A DNA stretch of 64,000 bases from Stieleria neptunia (GCF_007754155.1 NZ_CP037423.1:8676938-8740937); one strand, 5' to 3'; positions 49,215-58,408 are shown, numbered from the stretch's first letter. Numbers and translations: made by a program. The notes: a model not told the origin generated them from the sequence alone.

Positions 49215-49442
49215 ATGAGTGAACCAGACCGTGATCCGCCGCCAGAATTGTTCGACAATGACGGCAGCTACATTTGTGACAGTTGCGGCGAAGAGATCGT
49301 GATCCCGTTGGACCCGGTCGCCGGACACTCCCAAACCTTTGTCGAAGATTGCCCGGTTTGCTGCAATCCGAGCGTGATCCATGTCGATTGGGAGGGCGCC
49401 GAAGCACGCGTCTGGGCGGAATCGGAACAAGATCGATTCTGA
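49215..49442 (+). CDS. CPXCG-motif cysteine-rich small protein
   Basis: 75 residues with an acidic/proline N-terminus, ICDSCGEEIVIPLDP and EDCPVCCNPSVIHVDWEG. The four central cysteines (CDSC, CPVC) should bind one zinc or metal ion in a ribbon fold. Small CPXCG proteins are widespread and uncharacterised. The next gene starts 58 bp downstream on the same strand. Upstream lies the 19-bp VNTR, which may alter expression. Confidence 0.85.
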   Translation: MSEPDRDPPPELFDNDGSYICDSCGEEIVIPLDPVAGHSQTFVEDCPVCCNPSVIHVDWEGAEARVWAESEQDRF

Positions 49443-49500
49443 TCTCGCCCCCCCCCCCCGCACCTTTCCCTTTGTCCTACACCCTGCGAGAACACCCTTC

Positions 49501-50826
49501 ATGCGACTTCCACCCTGGGCCATCGAAGCCATCCGTAACGGCGTTGCCGATGTGGCCCGCAAAGCGAGCGACACCGAAACGATCACGCGGGTCAAGGCAC
49601 AGGCCGCCGAATTGCTCCGCGACCTGCCCGAAAATGCCTCACGCGGCATCGACGCACTCGTCAAAACCGCCAGCGAGACCGCCCGCGGCGCGATCGACCA
49701 GGGCCGCGAATCGATGCTCCGCTGGACCGAGCGTCAAACCGATCTGGCGGTCCGCTGTCTCAATGCCGGCGGCGTGCTGCTCTCCCGCCACGGCAGCGGA
49801 ATCTCGCTCTCCGATCATGTCTTGCAACTCGGTTGCGAGGTGCTCCGCGGAGACTGCGTGGACAACGACCTGGAACAACAACTGGATCGTTCGCTGACAC
49901 GCTTGCTCGATGTCGACGGTCACGCCGTCGCCGTGGCCACCAGCCTCGACGCGGCGATCGCATCGCTAAGCGTCTTGGCCAAAGAGCGAAAACTGGTGAT
50001 GCACCGCAGCCAGGCGATTCGTCTGCCCTCGGGCACTCCGCTGCCCGATGCCTTCGCCGGTCTGACGCTGACCGAATGCGGCGGCGTCCAAACGTTGGAA
50101 CCGAGTGACTTTGACGGCATCGACCACGCCTGCGTGATCCTGGCCGACGATGGGATGCACCCCGTCACGCCGATTCCGATCAATGGCCGCGACGTGATCA
50201 GCGTCGCCGTCCTTCCCGTCGCCACGATTCACCAAAGCCATGAATCGATCCCCAGCGCCGAGTCGCTGCTGCGATCGGGAATCGATTTGGTCGTGCTGCC
50301 CGGCGGCCCGCTGACCGGTGGCACAACCGCGGGCATCATCGCCGGAAAAAAATCGCTGATCGAATCCATTCAACAGGACAGTCGCTGGAACACGCACGCC
50401 GCGGCCGCCGGAATCGTCGCCATGACGGTCGCCGCCATGACCGCGCCGTCCCCCAACCCGTTGTCGGTCTTGATCGATACCGGTGAAGACAACTTGCGCA
50501 GTCGCGCCGAACGGATGGCGACCCGGCTGACCGCCGACGAATCGATCGCCAGCTGTCAGATCACCGACCGGCCGGCCCGGCTTGTCGCGGACGCCCGCTG
50601 GCAGTTCCCCTCACGGCAACTCAATTTGCGGCACCAAACGCTCTCGGCCGAACACTGGGCGAATCAACTGATCAAACAAAACCCCGCCGTGCTGACCACG
50701 ATCGACGGCGACAACCTGGTCGTCGACTTCCGCTGGCTGCCCGCCGGCGAAGACGCCACCCTGGCCGACGCACTGGGTTCCAGTGAAACAACCGAGACGG
50801 CTGCCGCCGGCACCGATGATCACTAA
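49501..50826 (+). CDS. SelA-like PLP-fold protein lacking the catalytic lysine (pseudoenzyme candidate)
   Basis: 441 residues. The NAGGVLLSRHGSG (~88-100), LAKERKLVMHRSQAIRLPSG (~160-179) and TAGIIAGKKSLIESIQ (~274-289) segments line up with L-seryl-tRNA(Sec) selenium transferase (SelA) motifs NATGVVLHTNLGR, the allergen-like sensor strand, and AGIIVGKK. In SelA the PLP lysine is in SGDKLLGGPQAG; here the matching stretch is PGGPLTGGTTAG, with Pro270 in the lysine position. The HTN tRNA/PLP region is also changed to SRH. The protein therefore probably cannot form the PLP aldimine. No selB, selC or selD is in the window. Start 49501 chosen; the frame is open to 49381. Confidence 0.78.
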   Translation: MRLPPWAIEAIRNGVADVARKASDTETITRVKAQAAELLRDLPENASRGIDALVKTASETARGAIDQGRESMLRWTERQTDLAVRCLNAGGVLLSRHGSGISLSDHVLQLGCEVLRGDCVDNDLEQQLDRSLTRLLDVDGHAVAVATSLDAAIASLSVLAKERKLVMHRSQAIRLPSGTPLPDAFAGLTLTECGGVQTLEPSDFDGIDHACVILADDGMHPVTPIPINGRDVISVAVLPVATIHQSHESIPSAESLLRSGIDLVVLPGGPLTGGTTAGIIAGKKSLIESIQQDSRWNTHAAAAGIVAMTVAAMTAPSPNPLSVLIDTGEDNLRSRAERMATRLTADESIASCQITDRPARLVADARWQFPSRQLNLRHQTLSAEHWANQLIKQNPAVLTTIDGDNLVVDFRWLPAGEDATLADALGSSETTETAAAGTDDH

Positions 50827-50865
50827 CCGATGGCGCGTCGGTTGCATCGGCCGACAGCCTGCGAA

Positions 50866-51771
50866 TCAGTGATCTCCACTCCGTGGCCGCCCCCTCCAGA
50901 ACTTGCCGATCTCCCAAGCGTACTCGCTCGGGATGAAACGTTCGAATCCGGCGCCCGGATAGTTCGTCAGCTCGCCGATGTATAGCTGCCGGCCGATCAC
51001 GTAGAAGTCGACGCGCAGGAACTCGAACGGCTCGGCCAGGGTCTCGGCCAGCTCGATCATGCGTGGCAAACACGCAGGACACAGATCTGGTTCGTGCTTC
51101 TGCAGCGTCCAACGCGCCGGCAGCGGGTTCCATTGTGGGTCGTACACGTTGCGAGTGTGCTGATCGAAGCGGCCGCGATCCACCTGCAGGAAACGCACCT
51201 TGCCGCCGATGACATAGGCCTTGTAGTCGGGCGGCGGTCCGCCGCCGTCATCGCTCAATAACGTCTCTGCCATCAACCGACGTGGCACACCACGATAGCA
51301 CCATTCGCGATTGACGTGGCTGTAGCAGCGTCTCAGCCAGCAGCGCATCCGGTCCCGCACCTCGTCCTCGTCAAGCTCGTCCTCGGCCCGTACGATCAGC
51401 ACCTGGCCACTGGCAGCGGTGGGCTTGAGCACCAGCGGACGCGGCAGGGCCGACAGCGGCACGTCTTCGGGCCGGTTCCACACGCCCAGCAACGGCACCA
51501 GCACATCGGCACCGACGCGTTGGGCAATGTAATGGCGCGACTCAATCTTGTCGGCCGGAATGCGCAGCATCGGATCGCGACAGCGCAGCATGTATTCGTG
51601 GATGTGCTCGTTGAAGCTGCGGGGGTGCCGATAATCGGGCCAGGTGCCGAAGTAGGCGCGATAGCCCAGACGCAGGTAGACGCTGTCGGGGAACGGCCAC
51701 AGCAGGACGCGGCCGATGCTGACCGACAGCTTGTGTAAGTCGTATTCCCGCCAACAGCGCACCAGCGCCAT
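50866..51771 (-). CDS. TupA-like ATP-grasp protein
   Basis: 301 residues from MALVRCWREYDLHKLS; an in-frame start at 51960 is open but unlikely. PRSFNEHIHEYMLRCRDPMLRIPADKIESRHYIAQRVG (~46-83) and LPRPLVLKPTAASGQVLIV (~105-123) match the TupA-like ATP-grasp family (used in polyglutamate/teichuronopeptide and exopolysaccharide loci). FEFLRVDFYVIGRQLYIGELTNYPGAGF near the C-terminus holds the Mg-ATP site (Asp, Glu, Asn). It should ligate an acid to an amine or hydroxyl in surface polymer synthesis. It is convergent with the SelA-like gene and has no polysaccharide neighbours. Confidence 0.8.
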   Translation of the reverse strand: MALVRCWREYDLHKLSVSIGRVLLWPFPDSVYLRLGYRAYFGTWPDYRHPRSFNEHIHEYMLRCRDPMLRIPADKIESRHYIAQRVGADVLVPLLGVWNRPEDVPLSALPRPLVLKPTAASGQVLIVRAEDELDEDEVRDRMRCWLRRCYSHVNREWCYRGVPRRLMAETLLSDDGGGPPPDYKAYVIGGKVRFLQVDRGRFDQHTRNVYDPQWNPLPARWTLQKHEPDLCPACLPRMIELAETLAEPFEFLRVDFYVIGRQLYIGELTNYPGAGFERFIPSEYAWEIGKFWRGRPRSGDH

Positions 51772-52097
51772 GACGGAACTTCGCAGGCCCCGCCGCCAGC
51801 GTTTGGGCGGTTCGCATGGAGGATTAGACAGAGCTTCGATGCTGACGGTTGCCTTCGTTCGGCTTACAAGAGAGCCCGTACTGCAGCGGGGGGTTTGGCG
51901 GTGACATGAGGAACCGATCGCAACGTTGATCACTCGCAATCGATCGAGGGAGCCCCTCACTCCGTTCAGAATACGTCAAAGAACCAAGACGCTCAAGACA
52001 AGCCGGGAAGCCCCCCGGGTTGCCAAGGACCGTCGGAAACGAATTTAACTCCGCCAGTAATTGTTCCGGCGATCACGAAGACAGCAGACGCTTCGAA
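51772..52097. other. Intergenic region between two minus-strand genes
   Basis: 326 bp. It may contain the promoter of the ATP-grasp gene and the end of the FG-GAP transcript. A short hairpin CCGGGAAGCCCCCCGGG sits near 52001-52018. No gene seen. Confidence 0.45.
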
Positions 52098-55000
52098 TCA
52101 GAGCGTCTTCAAAAAGTTCAGCCCGAAGTATCCATAATCCTGGCCGTCGACGTCTCCATCGCCATCATGGTCAAAACCTGAATGCAATGGGGCATCGCCG
52201 GCTTGCTTGAGGAATGATCGGCCGAAACGGCCGTAGTCTTGTCCATCGACGTCCCGGTCGCCGTCACTATCACCGAAGAAGCGAAAGAACCGGTCCGCTG
52301 CATCATCGCCGAATGAAACGTCGCCCGCCATCGGCAGGTCGGTCGAGACGGCAGTGATTTGCGCACCGTCCACATTCAATTGGTAACTCCCATCCCGGAG
52401 AGAATGCAGCCCATTGGATCGCGTCTGGACGAAGGCCCCGGGCAGGAACGTGATTGTTGCGACGGTGCCCCCGTTTTCCAATCGAGATGAAACGGTTAGC
52501 CCGTCAACCTCCACCTCGCGATCACGGTCGATGATCGAAAACGCCGTCGACCTCGCGTCAACCTCGCGGTCGAACACGACTTCGATTTCGGTAACGGAGC
52601 TACGTTGCAATTCGCCCTGATTGACTTCAAACCCCAGCACCGTCGGCGCGGCCGGCAGGACACTGACGACATAGTCTTCGATCTCGCCGTCGGGCGCAAG
52701 TCCAGTTGGACTCAAGCCCCCTGCCGTACTGAGTCGAACTCGGGCATAGGTGACGCCCGCAACCGCACTAGCGGGCAATGAATAATTCAACGTTTGCAAT
52801 CCTTCGACGACGACCTGACTGTCGAGAATTTTTTCGTCGATCCCCCACTGACCATCACCGTCGAAATCGATCCAAGCATCCACGTGGGCGGAAGCCCCCC
52901 GATTCTGCAATTCGATGTTGACGCCGGCAATCCCCGTCCCCAGATCGATCTTGCCGAACAGGACTCCGTCCTCGTCACCGTCGGAGTCCGCATTCACACT
53001 TGGAACACCATCGTGTTCGCCATCTCGGCTTTGACCGAGTTGAGGCCCCACCGCTCGATGGACGGGCATCCCGTCAGAAAATGTCGTCGGGTAAGGCGCC
53101 GGCGCGTCGCCAAAGTCCAGCCCGCCAGTTGGCAGGTTTTCCCACCACGTCACGGTATTCTGCGCGGACAGTGCCACGACGGCATCCAAGTCACCGTCCT
53201 GATCCAGGTCGCCGACGGCAAGTCCCGAAGCGTCATCAAAGGAACGAACGCTTGGATCCGCCGTGAAGTTGCCTTGCCCGTCGTTTTGATACCAGGAGAC
53301 TCGGTCATTGCCACGGTCAGCCACAATGACATCACTGTCGCCGTCTCCGTCAAAGTCGGCCGCGAAGGCGCGTGTCGAATTGGTGAACGAGTCGATCGGG
53401 CGACGGACGAATTGCTGCGTCCCGTCATTGATGTACCAGACGACCACGGTGCCGCCTTCACTGACCGCCAGAATGTCTTGATCCCCATCACGATCAACAT
53501 CAGACGTCGTGATGGAGACGTTTCCTCCGCTGCCGGTCGCAATCACCCGCCGCAAAAAGTTTTGCTGTCCATCGTTCTCGTACCACAGCAGCGCGTCGGT
53601 CGAGACGGTGGTTCCTGCGATGAAATCGATGTCCCCATCGGAGTCGAGATCGGATGGATAAACGTCAACGAGAGTCGAGTGACCGACACCTGGAACACGG
53701 TGTTCGGTGAAGCCTTCGTTTCCGTCGTTTTCGAACCAGGAAAACTCCTCGTCCGCCATGTGGGCAACCAACACGTCGGTGTCGCCGTCCGTATCGATAT
53801 CCGCAGTCGAAACGCGTTGCGGAGCGAGCAATCCCGCACCCACCACGTGCGACTCGAATCCCCCCTGCGATCCGCTTTCAAACCAATGCACCGAACCGGC
53901 CGGGTCGATCGCCAGGACGTCGGCATCGCCGTCGCCATCGAGATCGGACACGGATGCATCGATCACATGGGCCACCTCGCTATCGATGATCCGCATGACG
54001 TATTTTCCTTCGCCCTGACTCTCGTACCAAGCGACGGTGCTGTCGCCTGGAGACGCACTCACCACATCCAGTCGCCCGTCGCCGTTGATGTCACCGACCT
54101 CCACATCGGCAACCCTGTTGGGAGGGGTGTGTAAAGGATGCTTGGTGAATGACTGGGCACCATCATTTTCATACCAAACAACCACGTCGTGGACGTTGAA
54201 TGCAGCGACGGCGTCGATGTCACCGTCACCATCGATATCACCCGGGGTGACGTGCATGGCGCCATAACGAGATCCCGGAATGACATGTTCGGAAAACGAT
54301 TCACTACCATCGTTCTCATACCAGGCGATCAGGTTGACCTGGTTCAAGTGGATTGCTGCTAACACATCAGCATCGCCATCGAGATCAAAGTCGACGACCG
54401 TCACGTGACGCACAATCGCTGGTGTCTGGAAGATCTCGCGGGGGGCAAACGATCCGTCGCCATTGTTTATGTAGAGTTGAATGGCCCCGTCATTGAATCC
54501 CGCAACCACGTCCCCAAGCCCATCGCCGTCGACGTCATCGATTGCAACCGCCGTTGCGATGTTTCCACTGAATGTGGCGACGAGGTGCTCCGTAAAGTCA
54601 CCTTGCCCGTCGTTCTCAAACCACTTGATCTCGTTAAACCCAGAGCCGGCGACATCGATATCACCATCTCCGTCGATGTCGGAAATCGCGACACTCCTGA
54701 TTGAATCCACGCTGCCAATCGTACTGCGTTGAAAATTGGCTTGTCCGTCGTTCGTATGCAGGGTAATCGAGTTTGTCCAACCATGAATCACGTCGATATC
54801 ACGATCGCCATCAATGTCGACTGCTGCAACGTCGAACAGACCGATCCCAAGGCCCATGACAACGCGTTTTTCAAAGCCCTGGCTTCCATCGTTGCGGTAC
54901 CAATTGACTCCCAGAGCAGACCAAGGGGACGTTTGCGAATAAGTGGCGACGAGGACGTCAAGATTCCCATCCTGATCAATGTCGGCGATTGCAACGTCGT

Positions 55001-55790
55001 CAACCTTTCCGGCGTTGTACGCGACAATCCTTTCCACAAACGTTTGGTTCCCTGTGTTTTCGAACCAAATGACCCTGCCCTTGTCCCTGTAAGCAGTCAC
55101 GATGTCCGTGTCGCCATCGCCATCAAGATCTCCCATCGCGGTGGCCCGAGTTTGCCCGTTTCCTTCGTCGATTGCATGCGTCGTTGATAGGCCCGTGCTT
55201 GGGAACGGGGCAAGGATCTCAATCGGATAGTCTTCGACTTCACCATCACTTGCCTCCGACCGAAGACTCGCGTCGCCGTCAGAACTGAGACGGAATCGTG
55301 CGTAACTCGTGCCGGCGCTCGCGAACGCCGGAACGTCGAACTCAAGCAGGTTGTCACCTTCCACCAATGCCCTGGAATCGAAGACGTGTTCGCCCGGCCC
55401 CGACCAACTTCCGTCACGATCAAAATCAATCCATGCGTCCAGACGCCCCGCGCCTCCCTGGACGTTGACTCGCACCGTTGCATCAACCATCCCGACTTGT
55501 ACACGTCCGAACGAGACTCCATCATCCGTCGAATGTCCCAAAGCATTTGGCGTGTGTTGGCAAACCGAATCTTCACCGCGTGTCGCACCCAGCTTGACAC
55601 CTGTCGCGATGTGCCTTGCGCCATCCTCGGAAAGCGCCGTCGGATAGGGTGCCGGTGCATCACCACAGTCGATGGCCACACCGGTGGTCAGCGCAAGGCG
55701 AAGCTCAAGCAACTCCAGCCCCAGCCGCCGCCCGTCCACCCGACGCCGATGGGCCTTGCAAGCACTCTGTTTTCGGGTCGCTTTTCGCAT
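52098..55790 (-). CDS. FG-GAP/VCBS repeat surface protein with GEVED domains and dockerin-like C-terminus
   Basis: 1230 residues from MRKATRKQSACKAHRRRVDG. The N-terminus has the planctomycete leader with LGLELLELRLAL instead of a normal signal peptide. A GEVED domain (DCGDAPAPYPT ... ASDGEVEDYPIEIL, ~40-190) is followed by at least 15 FG-GAP/VCBS repeats (pattern D-x-D-G-D-x-D-[IV]), which build beta-propellers and bind calcium. A second GEVED domain (DFGDAPAPYPT ... APDGEIEDYVVSVL, ~920-1070) precedes a Big-like domain and a C-terminal pair of dockerin-like loops (DSDGDRDVDGQDYGRFG, DHDGDGDVDGQDYGYFG). Surface or secreted attachment is inferred. It is monocistronic. Confidence 0.9.
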   Translation of the reverse strand: MRKATRKQSACKAHRRRVDGRRLGLELLELRLALTTGVAIDCGDAPAPYPTALSEDGARHIATGVKLGATRGEDSVCQHTPNALGHSTDDGVSFGRVQVGMVDATVRVNVQGGAGRLDAWIDFDRDGSWSGPGEHVFDSRALVEGDNLLEFDVPAFASAGTSYARFRLSSDGDASLRSEASDGEVEDYPIEILAPFPSTGLSTTHAIDEGNGQTRATAMGDLDGDGDTDIVTAYRDKGRVIWFENTGNQTFVERIVAYNAGKVDDVAIADIDQDGNLDVLVATYSQTSPWSALGVNWYRNDGSQGFEKRVVMGLGIGLFDVAAVDIDGDRDIDVIHGWTNSITLHTNDGQANFQRSTIGSVDSIRSVAISDIDGDGDIDVAGSGFNEIKWFENDGQGDFTEHLVATFSGNIATAVAIDDVDGDGLGDVVAGFNDGAIQLYINNGDGSFAPREIFQTPAIVRHVTVVDFDLDGDADVLAAIHLNQVNLIAWYENDGSESFSEHVIPGSRYGAMHVTPGDIDGDGDIDAVAAFNVHDVVVWYENDGAQSFTKHPLHTPPNRVADVEVGDINGDGRLDVVSASPGDSTVAWYESQGEGKYVMRIIDSEVAHVIDASVSDLDGDGDADVLAIDPAGSVHWFESGSQGGFESHVVGAGLLAPQRVSTADIDTDGDTDVLVAHMADEEFSWFENDGNEGFTEHRVPGVGHSTLVDVYPSDLDSDGDIDFIAGTTVSTDALLWYENDGQQNFLRRVIATGSGGNVSITTSDVDRDGDQDILAVSEGGTVVVWYINDGTQQFVRRPIDSFTNSTRAFAADFDGDGDSDVIVADRGNDRVSWYQNDGQGNFTADPSVRSFDDASGLAVGDLDQDGDLDAVVALSAQNTVTWWENLPTGGLDFGDAPAPYPTTFSDGMPVHRAVGPQLGQSRDGEHDGVPSVNADSDGDEDGVLFGKIDLGTGIAGVNIELQNRGASAHVDAWIDFDGDGQWGIDEKILDSQVVVEGLQTLNYSLPASAVAGVTYARVRLSTAGGLSPTGLAPDGEIEDYVVSVLPAAPTVLGFEVNQGELQRSSVTEIEVVFDREVDARSTAFSIIDRDREVEVDGLTVSSRLENGGTVATITFLPGAFVQTRSNGLHSLRDGSYQLNVDGAQITAVSTDLPMAGDVSFGDDAADRFFRFFGDSDGDRDVDGQDYGRFGRSFLKQAGDAPLHSGFDHDGDGDVDGQDYGYFGLNFLKTL

Positions 55791-55981
55791 GCTGTTGATT
55801 CGATCCTGAATATTGGCTGCATTGCAGCACGAGCCGGACGCCACTGCGATGACACAAGCCCGACCAGTGTACATCTGACGGGTACCGCTCGCAAATTAAG
55901 TCACTTCGTTGCGTGCGCGACCGCGGCCCTAAGCTGGAGGTCGTCCAGTTTTTGAGTGGTTGATTTCAAAGGGCTGTCGTC

Positions 55982-56137
55982 ACTCTCCCTCTGGGAGAGT
56001 CGAGCGTAGCGAGGAGAGGGTTCTCTTTGCTGCTTGGGATGCGACTCGGCCAGGTGAAGTAAAACGCGCGATTCATCGTTCGACCTCCCCTCGCTTCGCT
56101 CGACCCTCCTGCCAGGAGGGTGACTTTAAAAACCGCG
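55982..56137. repeat. CTCTGGGAG/GGAGGGTGA-family hairpins
   Basis: ACTCTCCCTCTGGGAGAGT starts at 55982, and a matching set CCCTCGCTTCGCTCGACCC ... CCAGGAGGGTGAC lies at 56090-56133. The two halves flank ~80 bp and have GAGCGTAGCGAGGAGAGGG / CCTCCCCTCGCTTCGCTCG complementarity, so the whole could form one long hairpin. Confidence 0.75.
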
Positions 56138-56201
56138 CCACCTCCTTTGGCGGTTGTACGTCGCCACCAATCCCCGAAACGTTTGCGCCGGCGGCGGTAA
56201 C

Positions 56202-56294
56202 GTCGAATCGCAACAGCGGTTGATCCTTCGGCGGATCGGCGAACATCAGGTCGACCAGAATCCCACTGATCAGGATGACGCCGCCTGATGCCAA
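56202..56294 (-). pseudogene. Relic of the 57818-58408 membrane protein gene
   Basis: The minus-strand translation VILISGIL...LMFADPPKDQPLLRFD matches ALISGVV...LVFANPPEDQPLMRFD of the intact gene at 57818-58408, with the same order and a gap of a few codons. DNA on both sides also looks similar for ~85 bp. Neither end of the intact gene is preserved, so this is a degraded duplicate. Confidence 0.6.
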
Positions 56295-56376
56295 ACGATC
56301 GCCACGACCAAATTGTTTGCGCGTACAATTGCCGGCACCAACTTGAGCGTTCTTCAATTCAGGAACTCGTTTCGCC

Positions 56377-57261
56377 ATGAACAATTCGCATCTCAACCGG
56401 TTTCTGCTGGTCACGATGTTCGGTTTCATTTCAGCGGTCGCCGTCTGCCAGGAAGTCGATCCACGGTCCGCAGAAGAATCGGCCACGCGGGTGCGTCGCG
56501 AGTATCTGCAGCAGCTTGCGCATCAGTACTCGCTCGCATCGTCATCGCAGGAAGAAACGTTCACACTCACCGAAGACGCGTTGCTGTTCTACAGCAATCC
56601 GACCAAAGCGCTTGGCAGCACGCATGGCGCGTCGTTCCTTTGGCTCGATGGCAAACGACCAGTTGCCGCCTGTTCGTTTTCGATCCGCCGCCCCAACGAT
56701 AGCGTCGGGCTGGAATTCTCTTCGTTCGTCGACGCGGCGTTGGAATGTCGCCGCGATGGAGAGTTGATTTGGAACCCACGGACCTGGAATAGTGAGCCGG
56801 CGAAGATCTCCGGGGCACCCGAGCCTGCGGCTCAGGCAACACGTCGTCTGGTGCAAATGCGCGCCGTGGCGCGACAATTCCGTTCGACGTGTTATGACCG
56901 ACGAAGTGGCGAACCGACAGAGTTGCGATTGCTTCCACAACCGCTTTACCGCTACGAGGACGTCAACAGCGGCGTCGTCGACGGAGCGGTCTTCGCGTAC
57001 GTGATCAGCAACGACCCCGAACTGCTACTACGGCTGGAAGCAATCGAATCGAACGGCACACGCGTCTGGCAAGGATCGTTCGCCAGGATGACCTCTCGCC
57101 AGCTCGCGGTGACGACCGAGAAGACCGCAATCTGGGAGGTCGCCAATTATTACGATGGCGTCCGATCGAGCAACCGCCCGTATCTCGAAGCGGGAGCCGA
57201 GGGGAGAGAAGGACTCGAGGAATTCCAACGGAGCCAATCGCAATCCGCTGATATTCGATAA
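56377..57261 (+). CDS. Secreted protein of unknown function
   Basis: 294 residues with a signal peptide (MNNSHLNRFLLVTMFGFISAVAVCQE, cleaved near VCQ, ~24-26). The mature part has an alternating hydrophobic pattern without TM helices, with no recognised family. The segments HGASFLWLDGKRPVAACSFSIRRPND (~87-112) and VVDGAVFAYVISNDPELLLRLEAI (~197-220) look like beta-sandwich strands. Start codon chosen by the signal peptide. The membrane gene 57276 follows 14 bp later on the same strand, so they are probably one operon. Confidence 0.75.
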   Translation: MNNSHLNRFLLVTMFGFISAVAVCQEVDPRSAEESATRVRREYLQQLAHQYSLASSSQEETFTLTEDALLFYSNPTKALGSTHGASFLWLDGKRPVAACSFSIRRPNDSVGLEFSSFVDAALECRRDGELIWNPRTWNSEPAKISGAPEPAAQATRRLVQMRAVARQFRSTCYDRRSGEPTELRLLPQPLYRYEDVNSGVVDGAVFAYVISNDPELLLRLEAIESNGTRVWQGSFARMTSRQLAVTTEKTAIWEVANYYDGVRSSNRPYLEAGAEGREGLEEFQRSQSQSADIR

Positions 57262-57275
57262 GCATCCGGGCGTGG

Positions 57276-57689
57276 ATGACCACTGACATGATTCGTTCTA
57301 TTTGGGAAATCGCTGCGATCGTTTGCCTTCGCTTTCCGGTTCCGATTCGTGCTTGGGCGATCGCCGTCGCGTTGACCAACTTAGCCTCGCTGCTGTTCCT
57401 AGGAACACTCGAGGGCAGGGTGGTTTTGCTTGCGTTGATCATCGCGATTTCGATCATGGCAATGATCCACCAGCGACTCGGTTTCGTGCGGCTACTTGGA
57501 GCGGGGCACGTGACCTGGTTGGTGATGCTACCGTGGTTGCTGATGCGTTTGCCGTCCGCGGCCTCAAACCCTGCGTTTCATGGCTGGCTCGTCGCGCTAC
57601 TCGTCTTGAACTCGATCTGTTTGATGGTGGATACCGCCGATGTGATCAGGTTTTTTCGTGGTGAAAGGGATCCGCATTACCGTCTGTGA
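57276..57689 (+). CDS. Small four-helix membrane protein, unknown function
   Basis: 137 residues with four hydrophobic segments (~23-42, 47-64, 75-93, 104-121) and a basic, charged C-terminus (FFRGERDPHYRL). No motif recognised. It starts 14 bp after the upstream secreted-protein gene and is probably co-transcribed with it. A later start at residue 5 (MIRSIWEIAAIV) is possible. Confidence 0.68.
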   Translation: MTTDMIRSIWEIAAIVCLRFPVPIRAWAIAVALTNLASLLFLGTLEGRVVLLALIIAISIMAMIHQRLGFVRLLGAGHVTWLVMLPWLLMRLPSAASNPAFHGWLVALLVLNSICLMVDTADVIRFFRGERDPHYRL

Positions 57690-57817
57690 ACGGAGAAAAA
57701 AGTTTCAGAACTCCAATCCGTGGCGCTGGGCGTCTGCATGATCGATCTCTAGACATGCTCGCCGGGATAACAACCGTGCGATGGGACCGATCCGGTCACT
57801 TCACTGGCGAGCACCGG

Positions 57818-58408
57818 TCACCGTTTCGCATCTTCCATCGACGCCTTGATCTTGCCCGACGTCGGGATTTGCAAGGCGATCCCGAGCACCGCCAGCACGA
57901 TCGGGACCAGATGGGCCAGGTTGTTGTCGATGAACATGAAGATCGCATTGATGATCGCCGGGCCCTCCACCAACGCCTGGCCGATCAGCGTGTACGTTGC
58001 CACCGCCCCGACAAAAGCTCGCCCCGAGGGCGGCAACGGCGAACCACCCTCCAGCGGCCGCGGCAACTCATCAGCGGACGCCTTGAGCCGCGTCTCCGCT
58101 TGATTTTTCATGATCCCTCGCAACACAATCGCGGCCCCGGCGGAGGCGACGAACACCCCATAACCGATGATCAAGAACAGCATCGCGTCACCGTCAAATC
58201 GCATCAGTGGCTGATCTTCGGGAGGATTGGCAAACACCAGATAAGTCAGAATCACCGTGATCATGACGACGCCGCTGATCAGCGCCAGTGAGATGATCGT
58301 ACCGGTTCGCGCCGCCGCATCGATCGTGCCCGCCGATCGCCCTTGCGGAAACAATCCCCCTGGTGTGGCCGAACTTGACGCGTAAGGATTCTGTGCTGGA
58401 TCATTCAT
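57818..58408 (-). CDS. Four-helix membrane protein, unknown function
   Basis: 196 residues from MNDPAQNPYASSSATP; the frame is open to 58876 but the extension is antisense to the deacetylase gene. A proline/serine N-terminus of ~38 residues precedes four hydrophobic segments (about 40-58, 74-95, 126-146, 158-180). The YLVFANPPEDQPLMRFDG block lies between helices 1 and 2. It is similar in layout to other planctomycete proteins that start with DxxNPYAS, function unknown. A relic of a second copy lies at 56202-56294. It is divergent from the deacetylase gene with a 42-bp gap. Confidence 0.75.
   Translation of the reverse strand: MNDPAQNPYASSSATPGGLFPQGRSAGTIDAAARTGTIISLALISGVVMITVILTYLVFANPPEDQPLMRFDGDAMLFLIIGYGVFVASAGAAIVLRGIMKNQAETRLKASADELPRPLEGGSPLPPSGRAFVGAVATYTLIGQALVEGPAIINAIFMFIDNNLAHLVPIVLAVLGIALQIPTSGKIKASMEDAKR

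Larger units (their letters stand above)
55791..56376. other. Intergenic region with hairpin repeats and a gene relic
   Basis: 586 bp between the divergent FG-GAP gene and the 294-aa secreted protein. It contains CTCTGGGAG-family hairpins at 55982-56137 and a minus-strand relic at 56202-56294. The long ORFs crossing it are artefacts. Confidence 0.6.
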
